A stretch of 27,717 nt of DNA from Planctomycetota bacterium (GCA_030598065.1 JAUVQR010000001.1:1-27717); one strand, 5' to 3'. Numbered from the stretch's first letter, positions 14,779 to 23,688 are shown. Numbers and translations: made by a program. Notes: a model not told the origin generated them from the letters alone.

Positions 14779-16199
14779 AAATTTTCTCTGCCTTGTGTTT
14801 TCTTACTGTCTCTTGTGCGCCAGCTTTCGAGGGCCTTCCTGGCCACCTCCACAATGGCCTCCGAAAAGGTGGGATGGACCGGCATACTGCCGGCCAGGTC
14901 TTCAAGGCTCATACCCGCCTTCACGGCCAGTGCCGCCTCGCCAATCAAGAAGCTCGCATACGGCCCCAGTATGCAAACTCCCAGGACCTTGTTTGAAGAC
15001 GCTTCTATCGTCAGTTTCATTATGCCCCCGGTGTCAGCGGAGACCCATGCCTTACCCAGCTGCCGGAACTCTATCATTTCCGCCCTTACGTCAAGCCCGG
15101 CCTCTTTCGCCTCACGTTCGGCAATCCCCACTGCGGCTACCTCGGGCTGGGTGAAGACACAGTAAGGGATGACACGGTAGTCCACCACGGAGTCAAGGCC
15201 GAGGGCACTTTCCACGGCCACCACTCCCTGCCGGTGAGCCACGTTGGCCAACTGACCCCTGTTGGTAACATCCCCTGCGGCGTAGATGTAGATGTCCGGC
15301 TCGCTTGTCCTGCCGCTTGCCCTGCAATGTTCGTCTATCTCTATAAATCCCTGCGGGTCAGTATTGATTCCCGCCTCTTCAAGGCCGAGATTACCCGTGT
15401 TAGGTGTCCTGCCCGCGCACACCATTGCCTTTTCCGCCCTCAATGTCTCACCCGCGACGTGTACGCTGACGCCATCGCCGTCCTTTTCGAGGCCGTCTAC
15501 CGGCCTTCCCGTCATAACCCGAATCCCTGAGCGTGTAAATTCCTTTGCGAGAGCGTTGCCAATGTCAGCGTCTATGTTGTTCAGCAACTGGCCCAACCCC
15601 TCTACAATTGTAACCTCTGCGCCGAACTCATTAAACAAATAGCCGAACTCACAACCGATGTAGCCGCCGCCGATGATTATGATGCTTTTCGGTATAGACT
15701 CCAGGCCGAGGGCGTGGTCGCTTGTTATCACCCTGTGGCCGTCTACATGTAAGGCGGCGGGGCTTGTTGGATAAGAGCCGGTTGCTATAATTATCCGGCC
15801 CGCCTTTAATGACCGCACACCGCCTTTGGGAAGAGCCACCTCAACCTCGTTCCGTCCCGCGAGCCGGCCCCTGCCGCTTACCACCTCCACTCCCGAATCG
15901 CCGGTCAGGTCCTGCATGCCCTTACGCAGGGCGTCTACGACCCGGTTTTTTCTCTGCTGGATCCTCGCAAAGTCGAAGGAAGCCCCCTGTACGTCTATTC
16001 CCCAGTCGCGGGACCTCTTTATCACTGAAAAAACACCCGCGCTCCTCAGGAGGACCTTGGTGGGTATACAGCCCTTGTTCAGGCATACTCCACCTAAGCT
16101 TTCCTGCTCTATGAGGCATACTTTTTGCCCCAGTTGAGCGGCGCGAAGAGCCGCGGCCATACCTGCAGGCCCTGAGCCGAGTATGATAGAGTCTGGCAT
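14775..16199 (-). CDS. lpdA: Dihydrolipoyl dehydrogenase
   Basis: The E3 flavoenzyme that reoxidises dihydrolipoyl groups with NAD+, 474 residues. FAD-binding GSGPAG lies at residues 8-13. The redox-active disulfide is C39-x4-C44 in LGGVCLNKGCIPTK. The NAD-binding IIIGGGYIGCEFGYLFNEFG is present, followed by a second FAD motif near IYAAGDVTNRGQLA. The C-terminal HPTFSEAIVEV provides the catalytic His-Glu pair. It is first in an operon with lipA and the lipoyl-like gene. No E1 or E2 subunit is encoded nearby, so its 2-oxoacid dehydrogenase or glycine-cleavage partners lie elsewhere. A clear sigma70 promoter lies at 16274-16302. Confidence 0.96.
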   Translation of the reverse strand: MPDSIILGSGPAGMAAALRAAQLGQKVCLIEQESLGGVCLNKGCIPTKVLLRSAGVFSVIKRSRDWGIDVQGASFDFARIQQRKNRVVDALRKGMQDLTGDSGVEVVSGRGRLAGRNEVEVALPKGGVRSLKAGRIIIATGSYPTSPAALHVDGHRVITSDHALGLESIPKSIIIIGGGYIGCEFGYLFNEFGAEVTIVEGLGQLLNNIDADIGNALAKEFTRSGIRVMTGRPVDGLEKDGDGVSVHVAGETLRAEKAMVCAGRTPNTGNLGLEEAGINTDPQGFIEIDEHCRASGRTSEPDIYIYAAGDVTNRGQLANVAHRQGVVAVESALGLDSVVDYRVIPYCVFTQPEVAAVGIAEREAKEAGLDVRAEMIEFRQLGKAWVSADTGGIMKLTIEASSNKVLGVCILGPYASFLIGEAALAVKAGMSLEDLAGSMPVHPTFSEAIVEVARKALESWRTRDSKKTQGRENL

Positions 16200-16273
16200 G
16201 TATAAGTTCTTGTGGTTGTGGGCCTTACGGCATAGGCCAAATTGTGTCCGGTTAGCGCTATCCTGATGCCAGC

Positions 16274-16302
16274 AGTATACTTGTAGTCCAAAACCTTGTC
16301 AA
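16274..16302 (-). promoter_or_regulatory. Sigma70-type promoter of the lpd-lipA operon
   Basis: Minus strand TTGACA (16302 to 16297), a 17-base spacer, TATACT (16279 to 16274). This is a perfect -35 and a 5/6 -10 with optimal spacing. The predicted leader is about 68 bases. Confidence 0.78.
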
Positions 16303-16484
16303 GAAGATGCCGGAAAGGATGGTTTAGCCCGCTTGTCCGGGGCTACACGCTTGCGGCTGGATGCTTCTATGTCTTTAAGCTATAATTAGATAAACGTAGG
16401 CAAACTGGGATTTTTCCGCTTGCAGAAGGCCTTAAATGTAAGGGGCCGTGCGGGGGAGTAATGCGGGGGGGGGGTAAAAGGTAC

Positions 16485-16513
16485 TTGACAAACATCGGTG
16501 TTTTGTGTACATT
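16485..16513 (+). promoter_or_regulatory. Sigma70-type promoter reading toward polA
   Basis: TTGACA (16485-16490), a 17-base spacer, TACATT (16508-16513): perfect -35, 5/6 -10. It would give a leader of about 500 bases for polA or an independent non-coding transcript that is antisense to the decayed HTH gene. Confidence 0.5.
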
Positions 16514-16628
16514 TCGTTTACTTGTCGGTTTCGCTCTGGAATCATGTAATGCCCGGCCGCCGTCTTGTGAGCGGGCAGCAGCTTTCCCTGATTGATGCCT
16601 ATTCTTTAAACTTCCTAAAATCTGACAT
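16510..16628 (-). pseudogene. Decayed excisionase/BldC-like MerR-superfamily HTH gene
   Basis: An ATG at 16628 with a textbook AAGGAG 6 bases upstream (16640-16635) opens only 9 codons before TAG. In another frame just downstream (16602 to about 16531) the minus strand encodes GKLLPAHKTAAGHYMIPE. This matches the recognition-helix and wing region of excisionase-type HTH proteins, whose usual form is close to GKLPAHKTxGGHYRIPE. Relative to that form there is one extra CTG codon, a Gly to Ala and an Arg to Met change. The segment between the start and the wing is too short by about 18 residues, so the first helices are lost. Probably a remnant of a mobile-element or regulatory gene. The match is from memory of the family, not a search. 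Confidence 0.5.
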
Positions 16629-17017
16629 GGTCAACTCCTTTTAAAGACGATGGTAGGGTAAATCCAGTCCGGCTTTTTAGATTCAAGAGCGTTGTTTTAT
16701 TTTCTTATTTAAAAAAACCCTTAAGAACTATCTTGTACGCACCCCAGATTTCAGATTACCAAGACCGTTAATAAAGGTGTGTTTCATTACGTATATACAG
16801 CGTATCTTATTGAATAGTACCAAGTGAAGTTGCTTGATACACCGGACGGACGGTATGGACTATCAGGAGTGCTTATTTTCAGGGGCAATAAACACAAAAA
16901 TATCACCTGTTTCTTAGAGAGGATACATATTCCCCCGACTTTCTTTCCCGGATTCCCCTTTTGAAATCTGCATTTAGAAGGACCTGAGCGGTATTAAATA
17001 ACTTACAAGGCGCCATA

Positions 17018-19690
17018 ATGCCTGAAAAACTTTTTATAATAGACGGCCATTTCCATTGCTATCAGGCCTACTACGCCATCTCCGACCTGACCAGCCCGGA
17101 CGGTACGCCTGTAAATGCCGTATACGGCTTTGTCGGTATGCTGAAGAAGCTTATCAGGGAACAAGGTCCGGAATACCTGGTGGTGGCGTTTGACACAAAG
17201 GGTCCCACGTTTCGTCATGAACGGTACGTTGAGTACAAGGCGCACAGGAAGGAAACGCCCGATGACCTTATAGTGCAGATACCGCTGATATTTAGGATAT
17301 TGGAGGCCTACGGGATACCCTTTTACTCCTGTGAGGGCTATGAGGCCGACGACATTATAGGCACGCTCGCGAGGCAGGCGTCTGAAAAGAACATTGAGAC
17401 CTATATCGTAACCTCGGATAAAGACATTGCACAGCTCATTGATTCATACGTAAAGGTGTACAACCTGAAGAAAGACAAGACGCTCGACCTTGAGACCCTT
17501 AAAAAGGAAAAGGGTATAACGCCCGCGCAGGTGAGGGACATGCTGGCCCTGATGGGAGATAGCGCGGACAACATACCGGGGGTGCCCGGCATCGGCCCGA
17601 AGACGGCGCTGGAACTTATCAACAAATGGGGTTCGTTGGAGGGCATACTGGACCATCTGGACGGTCTCAACGGCACGAAGCGCATGGAGAAGATTAGGGA
17701 TAAACTGCGCGCGTCAGAGGAACAGGCCCGTTTATCAAAGGAGTTGGTGACTATAGCGGTAGACGTACCGGTCAAGTTGGACCTGGAGGCAAGCCGCATG
17801 GACGGTACGAATGAGGAGGAACTGAGGGAGCTGTTCAAGGAATTCGGTTTCAACAGCTTTCTGGCGCAGATGACGTCGTCAACTGAGGTGAAGAAGGCGG
17901 ATTACCACGTTGTCAACACTCCCGAACTGTTTCGCAGGTTTCTCGGTGATTTATCGGGTCAAGAGACGTTCGCCTTCGACCTGGAGACTACGAGTCTCAG
18001 CGTCGTTGAGGCCAGGATAGTAGGTCTTTCCTTCGCGTGGAAGGAAGATGAGGCGTACTACGTCCCGCTGATGGCGCCTGACGGAAAGACTTTGCCCGAA
18101 CAGGAGGTCCTCGACAGCCTGAAGCCGCTTCTGGAGGCCCCTGAAATAAAAAAGACAGGGCAGAATCTTAAGTATGATTGCGCCGTCCTGAAGAACTATG
18201 ACATAGAGCTAAGAGGCATAGCCTTTGACACAATGGTGGCCTCTTATCTCCTCAATCCTACTCGCAGAAGGCACAACCTCGATGAACTGTCCATGTACTA
18301 CCTGGCACATAAGACGATACCGATAACCGAGCTGATAGGCCAGGGCAAGTCTCAACTCACAATGGACCTGGTGGGTCTCGAAAAGACGGCCGAATACGCC
18401 TGTGAGGATACTGACATAGCATACTGTCTCGCCTGCCGGATGAGGCCACTCCTGGAGGAAAACGGTCTTATGGAACTGTTTGAGACCGTAGAGATGCCGC
18501 TGGTGGGCGTACTGGCTGAAATGGAGCATACGGGGATAAAGGTGGACGTCAGGCTCCTTAAAGATATGTCCGGGGGTTTGGCAAAGGGACTCTCAGCGCT
18601 TGAGGAAGAGATATTTGGCCTGGTGGGGGAGGAGTTCAACATAGATTCCCCCAAGCAGGTGGCCCGGATACTCTTTGAGAAGCTCGACCTCACGCCGCTG
18701 GCGAAGACGAAGACGGGTCCGTCTACGGATGCTAGGGTGCTGGAACTACTGTCAAAACAACATCCACTGCCCGCCTTGCTGTTGGAGCGCAGGCGGCTGA
18801 GCAAACTGAAGTCCACGTATGTAGACGCCCTGCCGAAAATGGTAAGCGCTAAAACGGGAAGGGTGCACACCTCCTTTAATCAGACCGTTACTTCTACGGG
18901 GAGACTTTCTTCAAGTGACCCCAATCTTCAGAATATACCCGTACGCAGCGACCTGGGCAGGCAGATTCGACGTGCCTTTATACCTTCGCGAGACGACCTT
19001 ATATTCATGTCGCTTGACTATTCGCAGATAGAGCTGAGGATCCTGGCGCATTTCTCCGAAGACCCCGCGCTGGTCAAGGCGTTTAAGAACGACCAGGACA
19101 TCCATGCGTCGGTGGCCTCTGAAATCTACTCAGTCGGGCTGGATGCCATCACCCCTGAGATGAGAAGGGCCGCGAAGGTCGTCAATTTCGGAATTGTTTA
19201 CGGGCTAAGTGCGATGGGGCTTTCAAGGGACATTGGGATGACGTTGAAAGAGGCCGGCGCGTTTATCGAGTCGTACTTCCAACTGTTCGAGGGCGTCAGG
19301 CGCTTCCGCGACGACGCCGTAGAAGAGGCCCGGGAGAGGGGCTACGTCGCCACCATCCTTGGAAGGAGGCGGCCCGTTATAGGGATTAATGCGCAGAATA
19401 AGCATAAGAGGTCTCTGGCCGAGCGTGTGGCTATAAACACTATAATTCAGGGCTCTGCCGCCGACCTGATAAAGGTTGCCATGAACAGAAGTTCCGCGAG
19501 GCTGAAGGAGACGGGTTCAAGCGCCAGGATGCTATTGCAGATACACGACGAGCTTCTCTTCGAGCTGCCGGAGAAGGAACTGGATGACACCAGGGCAGTC
19601 GTTGAAAAGGAAATGATACAGGCCCTTGAACTGCGGGTGCCCATAAAGGTTAACGTGAAGACGGGTAAGAATTGGCTGGAAGTGGAGTAA
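17018..19690 (+). CDS. polA: DNA polymerase I
   Basis: An 890-residue family A polymerase for Okazaki-fragment processing and repair. Residues 1-290 are the 5' nuclease domain (LFIIDGHFHCYQAYYA, CEGYEADDIIGTLA, IVTSDKDIAQLI, GDSADNIPGVPGIGPKTALELI). The 3'-5' exonuclease domain keeps its acidic residues: D321 and E323 in FAFDLETTSL, the Asp in GQNLKYDCAVL, and YACEDTD, so proofreading is probably active. Polymerase motif A is DYSQIELR (D667), motif B begins RRAAKVVNFGIVYG (716), and motif C is QIHDELLFE (841). The ATG is preceded by AAGG. It starts the polA-coaE-rho cluster, with coaE overlapping its 3' end. Confidence 0.97.
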   Translation: MPEKLFIIDGHFHCYQAYYAISDLTSPDGTPVNAVYGFVGMLKKLIREQGPEYLVVAFDTKGPTFRHERYVEYKAHRKETPDDLIVQIPLIFRILEAYGIPFYSCEGYEADDIIGTLARQASEKNIETYIVTSDKDIAQLIDSYVKVYNLKKDKTLDLETLKKEKGITPAQVRDMLALMGDSADNIPGVPGIGPKTALELINKWGSLEGILDHLDGLNGTKRMEKIRDKLRASEEQARLSKELVTIAVDVPVKLDLEASRMDGTNEEELRELFKEFGFNSFLAQMTSSTEVKKADYHVVNTPELFRRFLGDLSGQETFAFDLETTSLSVVEARIVGLSFAWKEDEAYYVPLMAPDGKTLPEQEVLDSLKPLLEAPEIKKTGQNLKYDCAVLKNYDIELRGIAFDTMVASYLLNPTRRRHNLDELSMYYLAHKTIPITELIGQGKSQLTMDLVGLEKTAEYACEDTDIAYCLACRMRPLLEENGLMELFETVEMPLVGVLAEMEHTGIKVDVRLLKDMSGGLAKGLSALEEEIFGLVGEEFNIDSPKQVARILFEKLDLTPLAKTKTGPSTDARVLELLSKQHPLPALLLERRRLSKLKSTYVDALPKMVSAKTGRVHTSFNQTVTSTGRLSSSDPNLQNIPVRSDLGRQIRRAFIPSRDDLIFMSLDYSQIELRILAHFSEDPALVKAFKNDQDIHASVASEIYSVGLDAITPEMRRAAKVVNFGIVYGLSAMGLSRDIGMTLKEAGAFIESYFQLFEGVRRFRDDAVEEARERGYVATILGRRRPVIGINAQNKHKRSLAERVAINTIIQGSAADLIKVAMNRSSARLKETGSSARMLLQIHDELLFELPEKELDDTRAVVEKEMIQALELRVPIKVNVKTGKNWLEVE

Positions 19691-20304
19691 TAACCCCACG
19701 GCATGGAACCCACAGGGTAATAGGCATCATGGGTGGCGTTGCCAGCGGCAAGACCACCGTTGCGGAGATGCTGGGCTCGTTTGGCGTGAAGGTCGTTGAC
19801 GCTGACAAGATTGGCCACGGATTGTTGAGCAAGCCGGAAATCAGGGAGAAACTGGTCAGGAAATGGGGTGAAGGGATACTGGATGAGGGAGGTGAGGTAG
19901 ACCGCGGTAAGCTTTCGAGGCTCGTATTCTCGGACGCGGAAGCCCTGGGTGAACTGAACGACATACTTCACCCTTTGATACTTGAGGTCATCCGCCGTGA
20001 GATTGCGAGTGAGGAGGCGAAGGGTGATGCAAGGGCTGTCGTGCTGGACGCCGCGCTTCTGCAGGAGACGGGGCTGACCGGCCTCTGCGACCTCCTCGTC
20101 TTTGTAGTGGCGGAGGACAGTGTAAAGAGGGAGAGGGCCGTGAAACATCGGCACTGGGACCCCGAAGACGTGGCCAGGCGGGAACGCTTTCAGGCCTCAG
20201 CGGAAGAGAAAAGAAAGATTGCTCACTACGTGATTAACAACAACTCTTCAAAGGAAGAGACTCTCAGGCAGGTAAGAGAGTTTTTGGACAGGTTTGTTTT
20301 ATAA
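19672..20304 (+). CDS. coaE: Dephospho-CoA kinase
   Basis: Dephospho-CoA kinase (EC 2.7.1.24) performs the last step of coenzyme A synthesis, phosphorylating the 3'-hydroxyl of dephospho-CoA. About 210 residues. The P-loop GGVASGKT lies at residues 21-28. VVDADKIGHGLL holds the catalytic Asp region. ILHPLILEVI, VVLDAALLQETGL and HRHWDPEDVARRERFQAS fit the family. The start is a TTG at 19672 that overlaps the end of polA by 19 bases. The only in-frame ATG, at 19729, would cut off the first beta strand before the P-loop, so a non-ATG start is needed. The gene lies between polA and rho, an order I associate with Planctomycetota. Confidence 0.93.
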   Translation: MAGSGVITPRHGTHRVIGIMGGVASGKTTVAEMLGSFGVKVVDADKIGHGLLSKPEIREKLVRKWGEGILDEGGEVDRGKLSRLVFSDAEALGELNDILHPLILEVIRREIASEEAKGDARAVVLDAALLQETGLTGLCDLLVFVVAEDSVKRERAVKHRHWDPEDVARRERFQASAEEKRKIAHYVINNNSSKEETLRQVREFLDRFVL

Positions 20305-20324
20305 GGTGATTTTGGAGGAATGTA

Positions 20325-21692
20325 ATGGCAGTTAAACAACAAAAAAGCAGTACCGCTGTACAAGAGGTGCCGGAAGTGCCGGAAGCGCCGAAAGCGCCGG
20401 AAGCGCCGAAAGCGCCGAAGAAAGGTTCTCAGGCAAAGGAAGAGCTTCACATCCGTGAGCTCCAGAAGATGACCATGAAGGAACTCCAGACGCTGGCCAG
20501 GAAGGAGTGCGTCAAAGAGTACCAGGGTCTTAAGAAACAGAACCTAATCTTCAAGATACTTAAGGACCGTGTCACGCAGAATGGCCTTATGTTTGGCGAG
20601 GGTGTCGTGGAGGTCTTGCAGGAGGGCTTTGGGTTCCTACGCTCCCCTGACTACAACTACCTGCCGTGCCCTGACGACATTTATATCTCCCCTTCCCAGA
20701 TACGGCGGTTTGGGATAAGGACAGGCGCCGTGGTATCGGGTCAGATACGGCCGCCGAAGGAGAACGAGAGGTATTTTGCACTCCTGAAGGTGGAGGCCAT
20801 AAACTTCGAAGACCCCGAGCTGATGAGCGACAGGATAATCTTCGACGACCTGACGCCTCTGCACCCGGATGAGCGGTTAATACTGGAGACCTCTACCAAG
20901 GTGCTGGAGACAAGGATAATTGACCTTATCACCCCGATCGGTAAGGGTCAGAGGGGCCTTATTGTGTCGCCGCCCCGCGCAGGGAAGACCGTGCTGCTGC
21001 AAGAGGTGGCCAATGCGGTCAGCAAAAACCACCCCGAGGTGGTACTCATAATCCTCTTGATAGATGAGAGGCCTGAGGAGGTTACCGAGATGCAGCGGGC
21101 CACGCAGGCGGAGGTGATAAGCTCCACGTTTGACGAGCCGGCCAGCCGCCACGTTCAGGTCGCGGAGATAGTTATCGAGAAGGCAAAGAGGATGGTCGAG
21201 TGCGGTAAAGACGTTCTGGTACTGCTTGATTCGATAACCCGGCTCGGGCGGGCCTACAACACCGAGGTGCCGCACAGCGGGAAGATACTCTCAGGCGGTA
21301 TAGACGCAAGCGCGCTACAGAGACCCAAGAGGTTCTTTGGCGCCGCCAGGAACATAGAAGAGGGCGGGAGCCTTACCATAGTCGCCACCGCCTTGATAGA
21401 TACCGGCAGCCGTATGGACGACGTCATCTATGAAGAGTTCAAGGGTACAGGCAACATGGAGCTCCACCTGGACAGAAAGCTGGCGGACCGCAGGCTGTTC
21501 CCCGCGGTAGACATCACGCGCTCCGGGACACGTAAGGAAGAGCTGCTTCTTGACCCTGAAGAGCTCAAGAGAATCTGGCTGCTGAGGAAGGTGCTGAGCG
21601 ACACCAGCACGGGGGACGCCATAGAGCTGCTCAGGGATAGACTGGCAAAGACGAGGTCAAACGCGGAATTCCTGATGGGTCTGAAGATATAA
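20325..21692 (+). CDS. rho: Transcription termination factor Rho
   Basis: The hexameric RNA helicase that terminates transcription, 455 residues. Residues 15-32 are a Pro/Ala/Lys-rich linker made by six 9-base repeats (20367-20420: [18 protein letters not shown]). A Rho N-terminal helical domain follows ([18 protein letters not shown], about 41-82). Next comes the RNA-binding cold-shock-like domain ([21 protein letters not shown]). The ATPase domain has Walker A SPPRAGKT (K221), Walker B region [17 protein letters not shown], the Q/R-loop region and [24 protein letters not shown] sits 6 bases before the ATG; an ATG 5 bases upstream is followed at once by TAA. It follows coaE by 20 bases. Confidence 0.98.
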   Translation: MAVKQQKSSTAVQEVPEVPEAPKAPEAPKAPKKGSQAKEELHIRELQKMTMKELQTLARKECVKEYQGLKKQNLIFKILKDRVTQNGLMFGEGVVEVLQEGFGFLRSPDYNYLPCPDDIYISPSQIRRFGIRTGAVVSGQIRPPKENERYFALLKVEAINFEDPELMSDRIIFDDLTPLHPDERLILETSTKVLETRIIDLITPIGKGQRGLIVSPPRAGKTVLLQEVANAVSKNHPEVVLIILLIDERPEEVTEMQRATQAEVISSTFDEPASRHVQVAEIVIEKAKRMVECGKDVLVLLDSITRLGRAYNTEVPHSGKILSGGIDASALQRPKRFFGAARNIEEGGSLTIVATALIDTGSRMDDVIYEEFKGTGNMELHLDRKLADRRLFPAVDITRSGTRKEELLLDPEELKRIWLLRKVLSDTSTGDAIELLRDRLAKTRSNAEFLMGLKI

Positions 21693-21730
21693 CACGCGAC
21701 ATGCCGTTCCCGTATCGGGCCAGGGGGGTC

Positions 21731-23554
21731 TTAACCCCGGTGTGCCTTGCCCCTTAAGTAGACAAGGAGTATAGAGACGTCTGCGGGGGATATGCCCGAT
21801 ATGCGGGAGGCCTGCCCAAGGGAGGCCGGTCTGACACAGCTGAGTTTCTGACGGGCCTCATTTGCCAGCTCCGGTATCTTACCGTAATCTAACCACGAAG
21901 GGATGTTAAGTGTCTCCATCTTTTTAAATCTCTCGACCTGGGCCAATTGCCTCTGTATGTAGCCCTCGTATTTTACCTCTATTTCTACCTGTTCTCTGAC
22001 GTCTTGCGGCAGACGCATCGCCTGAAGCTTATGCTGTGAGCCCAGTTCAGTTAAGTGGTCGAAATGGGTCTCCGTTTTCCTGAGGATCTTTTCCAAGGAC
22101 TCCCCACGGTAGAGATTTTCCCTAAGATACGCCCTTGTCTGGTTTATTAGTGATTCTTTTTCTTCAAGGGCCTGCCACTGCGGGTCGGAGATGAGCCCGA
22201 ATTGGTGGCCATACCTCATGAGCCTCCTGTCAGCGTTGTCCTGCCTGAGTATCAGCCTGTACTCGGCCCTGGACGTGAACATCCGGTAAGGCTCCAGAGT
22301 GCCCTTTGTTACAAGGTCGTCTATCAGCACGCCGATGTACGCCTCTGAGCGGTCGAGTATAAACGGCGGCTTTCCCTGCAGCTTCAGAGCGGCGTTTATA
22401 CCGGCCATTATCCCCTGCGCCGCGGCCTCTTCGTAGCCTGAGGTGCCGTTTATCTGACCCGCGAGGAACAGGCCCTCCATCGCCTTGGTCTCCAGATCCG
22501 CCTTTACCTGGGTGGGAGGCACAAAGTCATACTCTACGGCGTATCCATGACGCACGATCCTTGCCCGCTCAAGTCCCCGTATGGAGTGGACGAACTCTTC
22601 CTGCACGCTAGGGGGCAGGCTGGTAGAGATGCCGTTACAGTAGACCTCGTCGCTGTCAATCCCCTCCGGCTCGATGAATATCTGGTGCGCGTCCTTATCG
22701 GCGAAACGTGAGATCTTGTCCTCTATGGACGGGCAGTAGCGCGGCCCCGTGCCCTTTATCTGTCCGGTGTACAGGGGTGAACGGTTCAGGTTGTCTCGTA
22801 TAATCCTGTGCGTGCCGGGGTTTGTGAACGTGATGTGGCAGGGTATCTGGGGTTGTGTTATTTCGGCGGTGGAGAAGGAAAACGGTTGGGGGGTCTTGTC
22901 GCCGTACTGTGGCGTCAGCTCTTCAAATGGTATCGTCTTGCGGTCAAGCCTGGGTGGGGTGCCGGTCTTTAGTCGCCCCAGTTGAAGACCAATGGCCCTG
23001 AGGGAGTCAGACAGGTTCTCGGCCGATGACTCTCCGGCCCTGCCGCCGGGCTCCATAGAGTCGCCTATGTGGACAAGCCCCTTCAGGAACGTGCCGGTTG
23101 TGATTATAACCGCATCGGCACGGTATTCAGCCCCGGAACCACCAACCACGCCCGCTATCTTTGACCCTCTCGTTAAGAGCGAATCTACCGTATCCTGACA
23201 GATAGTGAGATTTTCCTGCGCCTCCAGCCTTCTTCGCATCTCTTTCTTATACAGATGCTTGTCGGCCTGCGCGCGGGGCGAGCGGACGGCCGGGCCTTTG
23301 CTTGTGTTTAGCATGCGGAACTGGATTCCGGTGGCGTCAATGACCTTTGCCATCTCCCCGCCGAGAGCGTCTATCTCACGCACAAGCTGTCCCTTGGCCA
23401 GGCCCCCGATGGCCGGATTACAGGGCATCTGTGCGATAGTGTCGGGGTCAATGGTAATGAGGACGGTGTGAATGCCCATGCGCGCCGCGGCCAGCGCCGC
23501 CTCACAACCCGCATGCCCACCCCCGACGACGATTATGTCACAGTCATTGACCAT
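21731..23554 (-). CDS. mnmG: tRNA uridine 5-carboxymethylaminomethyl modification enzyme MnmG (GidA)
   Basis: FAD-dependent enzyme that, with MnmE, installs the 5-carboxymethylaminomethyl group on U34 of certain tRNAs. It has 607 residues, slightly shorter than the usual 620-630. The N-terminal FAD-binding IIVVGGGHAGCEAALAAARM is followed by QMPCNPAIGGLAKGQLVREI and FRMLNTSKGPAVRSPRAQAD. Conserved later stretches include GTPPRLDRKTI, YCPSIEDKISRFADKDAHQIF, the central GLFLAGQINGTSGYEEAAAQG and the MnmE/tRNA-binding C-terminus (PSWLDYGKIPELANEARQKL). It converges on rho with a 38-base gap lacking a clear terminator. There is no SD, and the promoter at 23561-23588 places the transcript start on the ATG. 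Confidence 0.97.
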   Translation of the reverse strand: MVNDCDIIVVGGGHAGCEAALAAARMGIHTVLITIDPDTIAQMPCNPAIGGLAKGQLVREIDALGGEMAKVIDATGIQFRMLNTSKGPAVRSPRAQADKHLYKKEMRRRLEAQENLTICQDTVDSLLTRGSKIAGVVGGSGAEYRADAVIITTGTFLKGLVHIGDSMEPGGRAGESSAENLSDSLRAIGLQLGRLKTGTPPRLDRKTIPFEELTPQYGDKTPQPFSFSTAEITQPQIPCHITFTNPGTHRIIRDNLNRSPLYTGQIKGTGPRYCPSIEDKISRFADKDAHQIFIEPEGIDSDEVYCNGISTSLPPSVQEEFVHSIRGLERARIVRHGYAVEYDFVPPTQVKADLETKAMEGLFLAGQINGTSGYEEAAAQGIMAGINAALKLQGKPPFILDRSEAYIGVLIDDLVTKGTLEPYRMFTSRAEYRLILRQDNADRRLMRYGHQFGLISDPQWQALEEKESLINQTRAYLRENLYRGESLEKILRKTETHFDHLTELGSQHKLQAMRLPQDVREQVEIEVKYEGYIQRQLAQVERFKKMETLNIPSWLDYGKIPELANEARQKLSCVRPASLGQASRISGISPADVSILLVYLRGKAHRG

Positions 23555-23560
23555 AATAAG

Positions 23561-23588
23561 AATCTAACGTAAAATCTGAAAATATCAA
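23561..23588 (-). promoter_or_regulatory. Candidate sigma70-type promoter of mnmG, leaderless
   Basis: Minus strand TTGATA (23588 to 23583), a 16-base spacer, TAGATT (23566 to 23561): 5/6 and 4/6 matches. Only 6 bases separate the -10 from the ATG at 23554, so transcription should begin at or next to the start codon. Confidence 0.45.
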
Positions 23589-23665
23589 GCGGGGTGCGTA
23601 TTTTCGGTATTTATGGATGGCAGGCAGGTCATGGTTACGCCACAACCTTATAAGTGGTGTGAGTG

Positions 23666-23688
23666 AAGAAGCCCTGATGGGCCTTCTT
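23666..23688 (-). terminator. Hairpin downstream of acyP
   Basis: AAGAAGCCC (23666-23674), loop TGAT, GGGC then TTCTT (23679-23688) with one bulged C: a 9-base-pair stem between acyP and mnmG. On the minus strand it is followed by TTCACTCAC rather than a T-run, so termination would be weak or Rho-dependent. Confidence 0.3.

Larger units (their letters stand above)
16303..17017. other. Gene-poor gap between the lpd promoter and polA
   Basis: No intact gene is seen. Contents in order: an isolated TATAAT at 16381-16386 without a -35, a run of ten G at 16465-16474, a plus-strand promoter at 16485-16513, a decayed excisionase-like gene on the minus strand (16510-16628), and an AT-rich stretch with many stops (16692-17000) leading to polA. 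I recognised nothing in that last stretch. Confidence 0.6.

Noticed and set aside
16293..16300. ACAAGGTT in the lpd promoter, shared with the centre of the merR-type dyad
   Set aside because: Only half of the dyad is matched and the second arm is absent, so regulation of lpd by the MerR-type protein is not supported.
19447..20154. Minus-strand 235-codon open frame across polA and coaE
   Set aside because: It crosses two real genes on the opposite strand and shows no domain.
21709..21719. CCCG-TAT-CGGG hairpin between rho and mnmG
   Set aside because: A 4-base-pair stem with a 3-base loop and no T-run is too weak to call.
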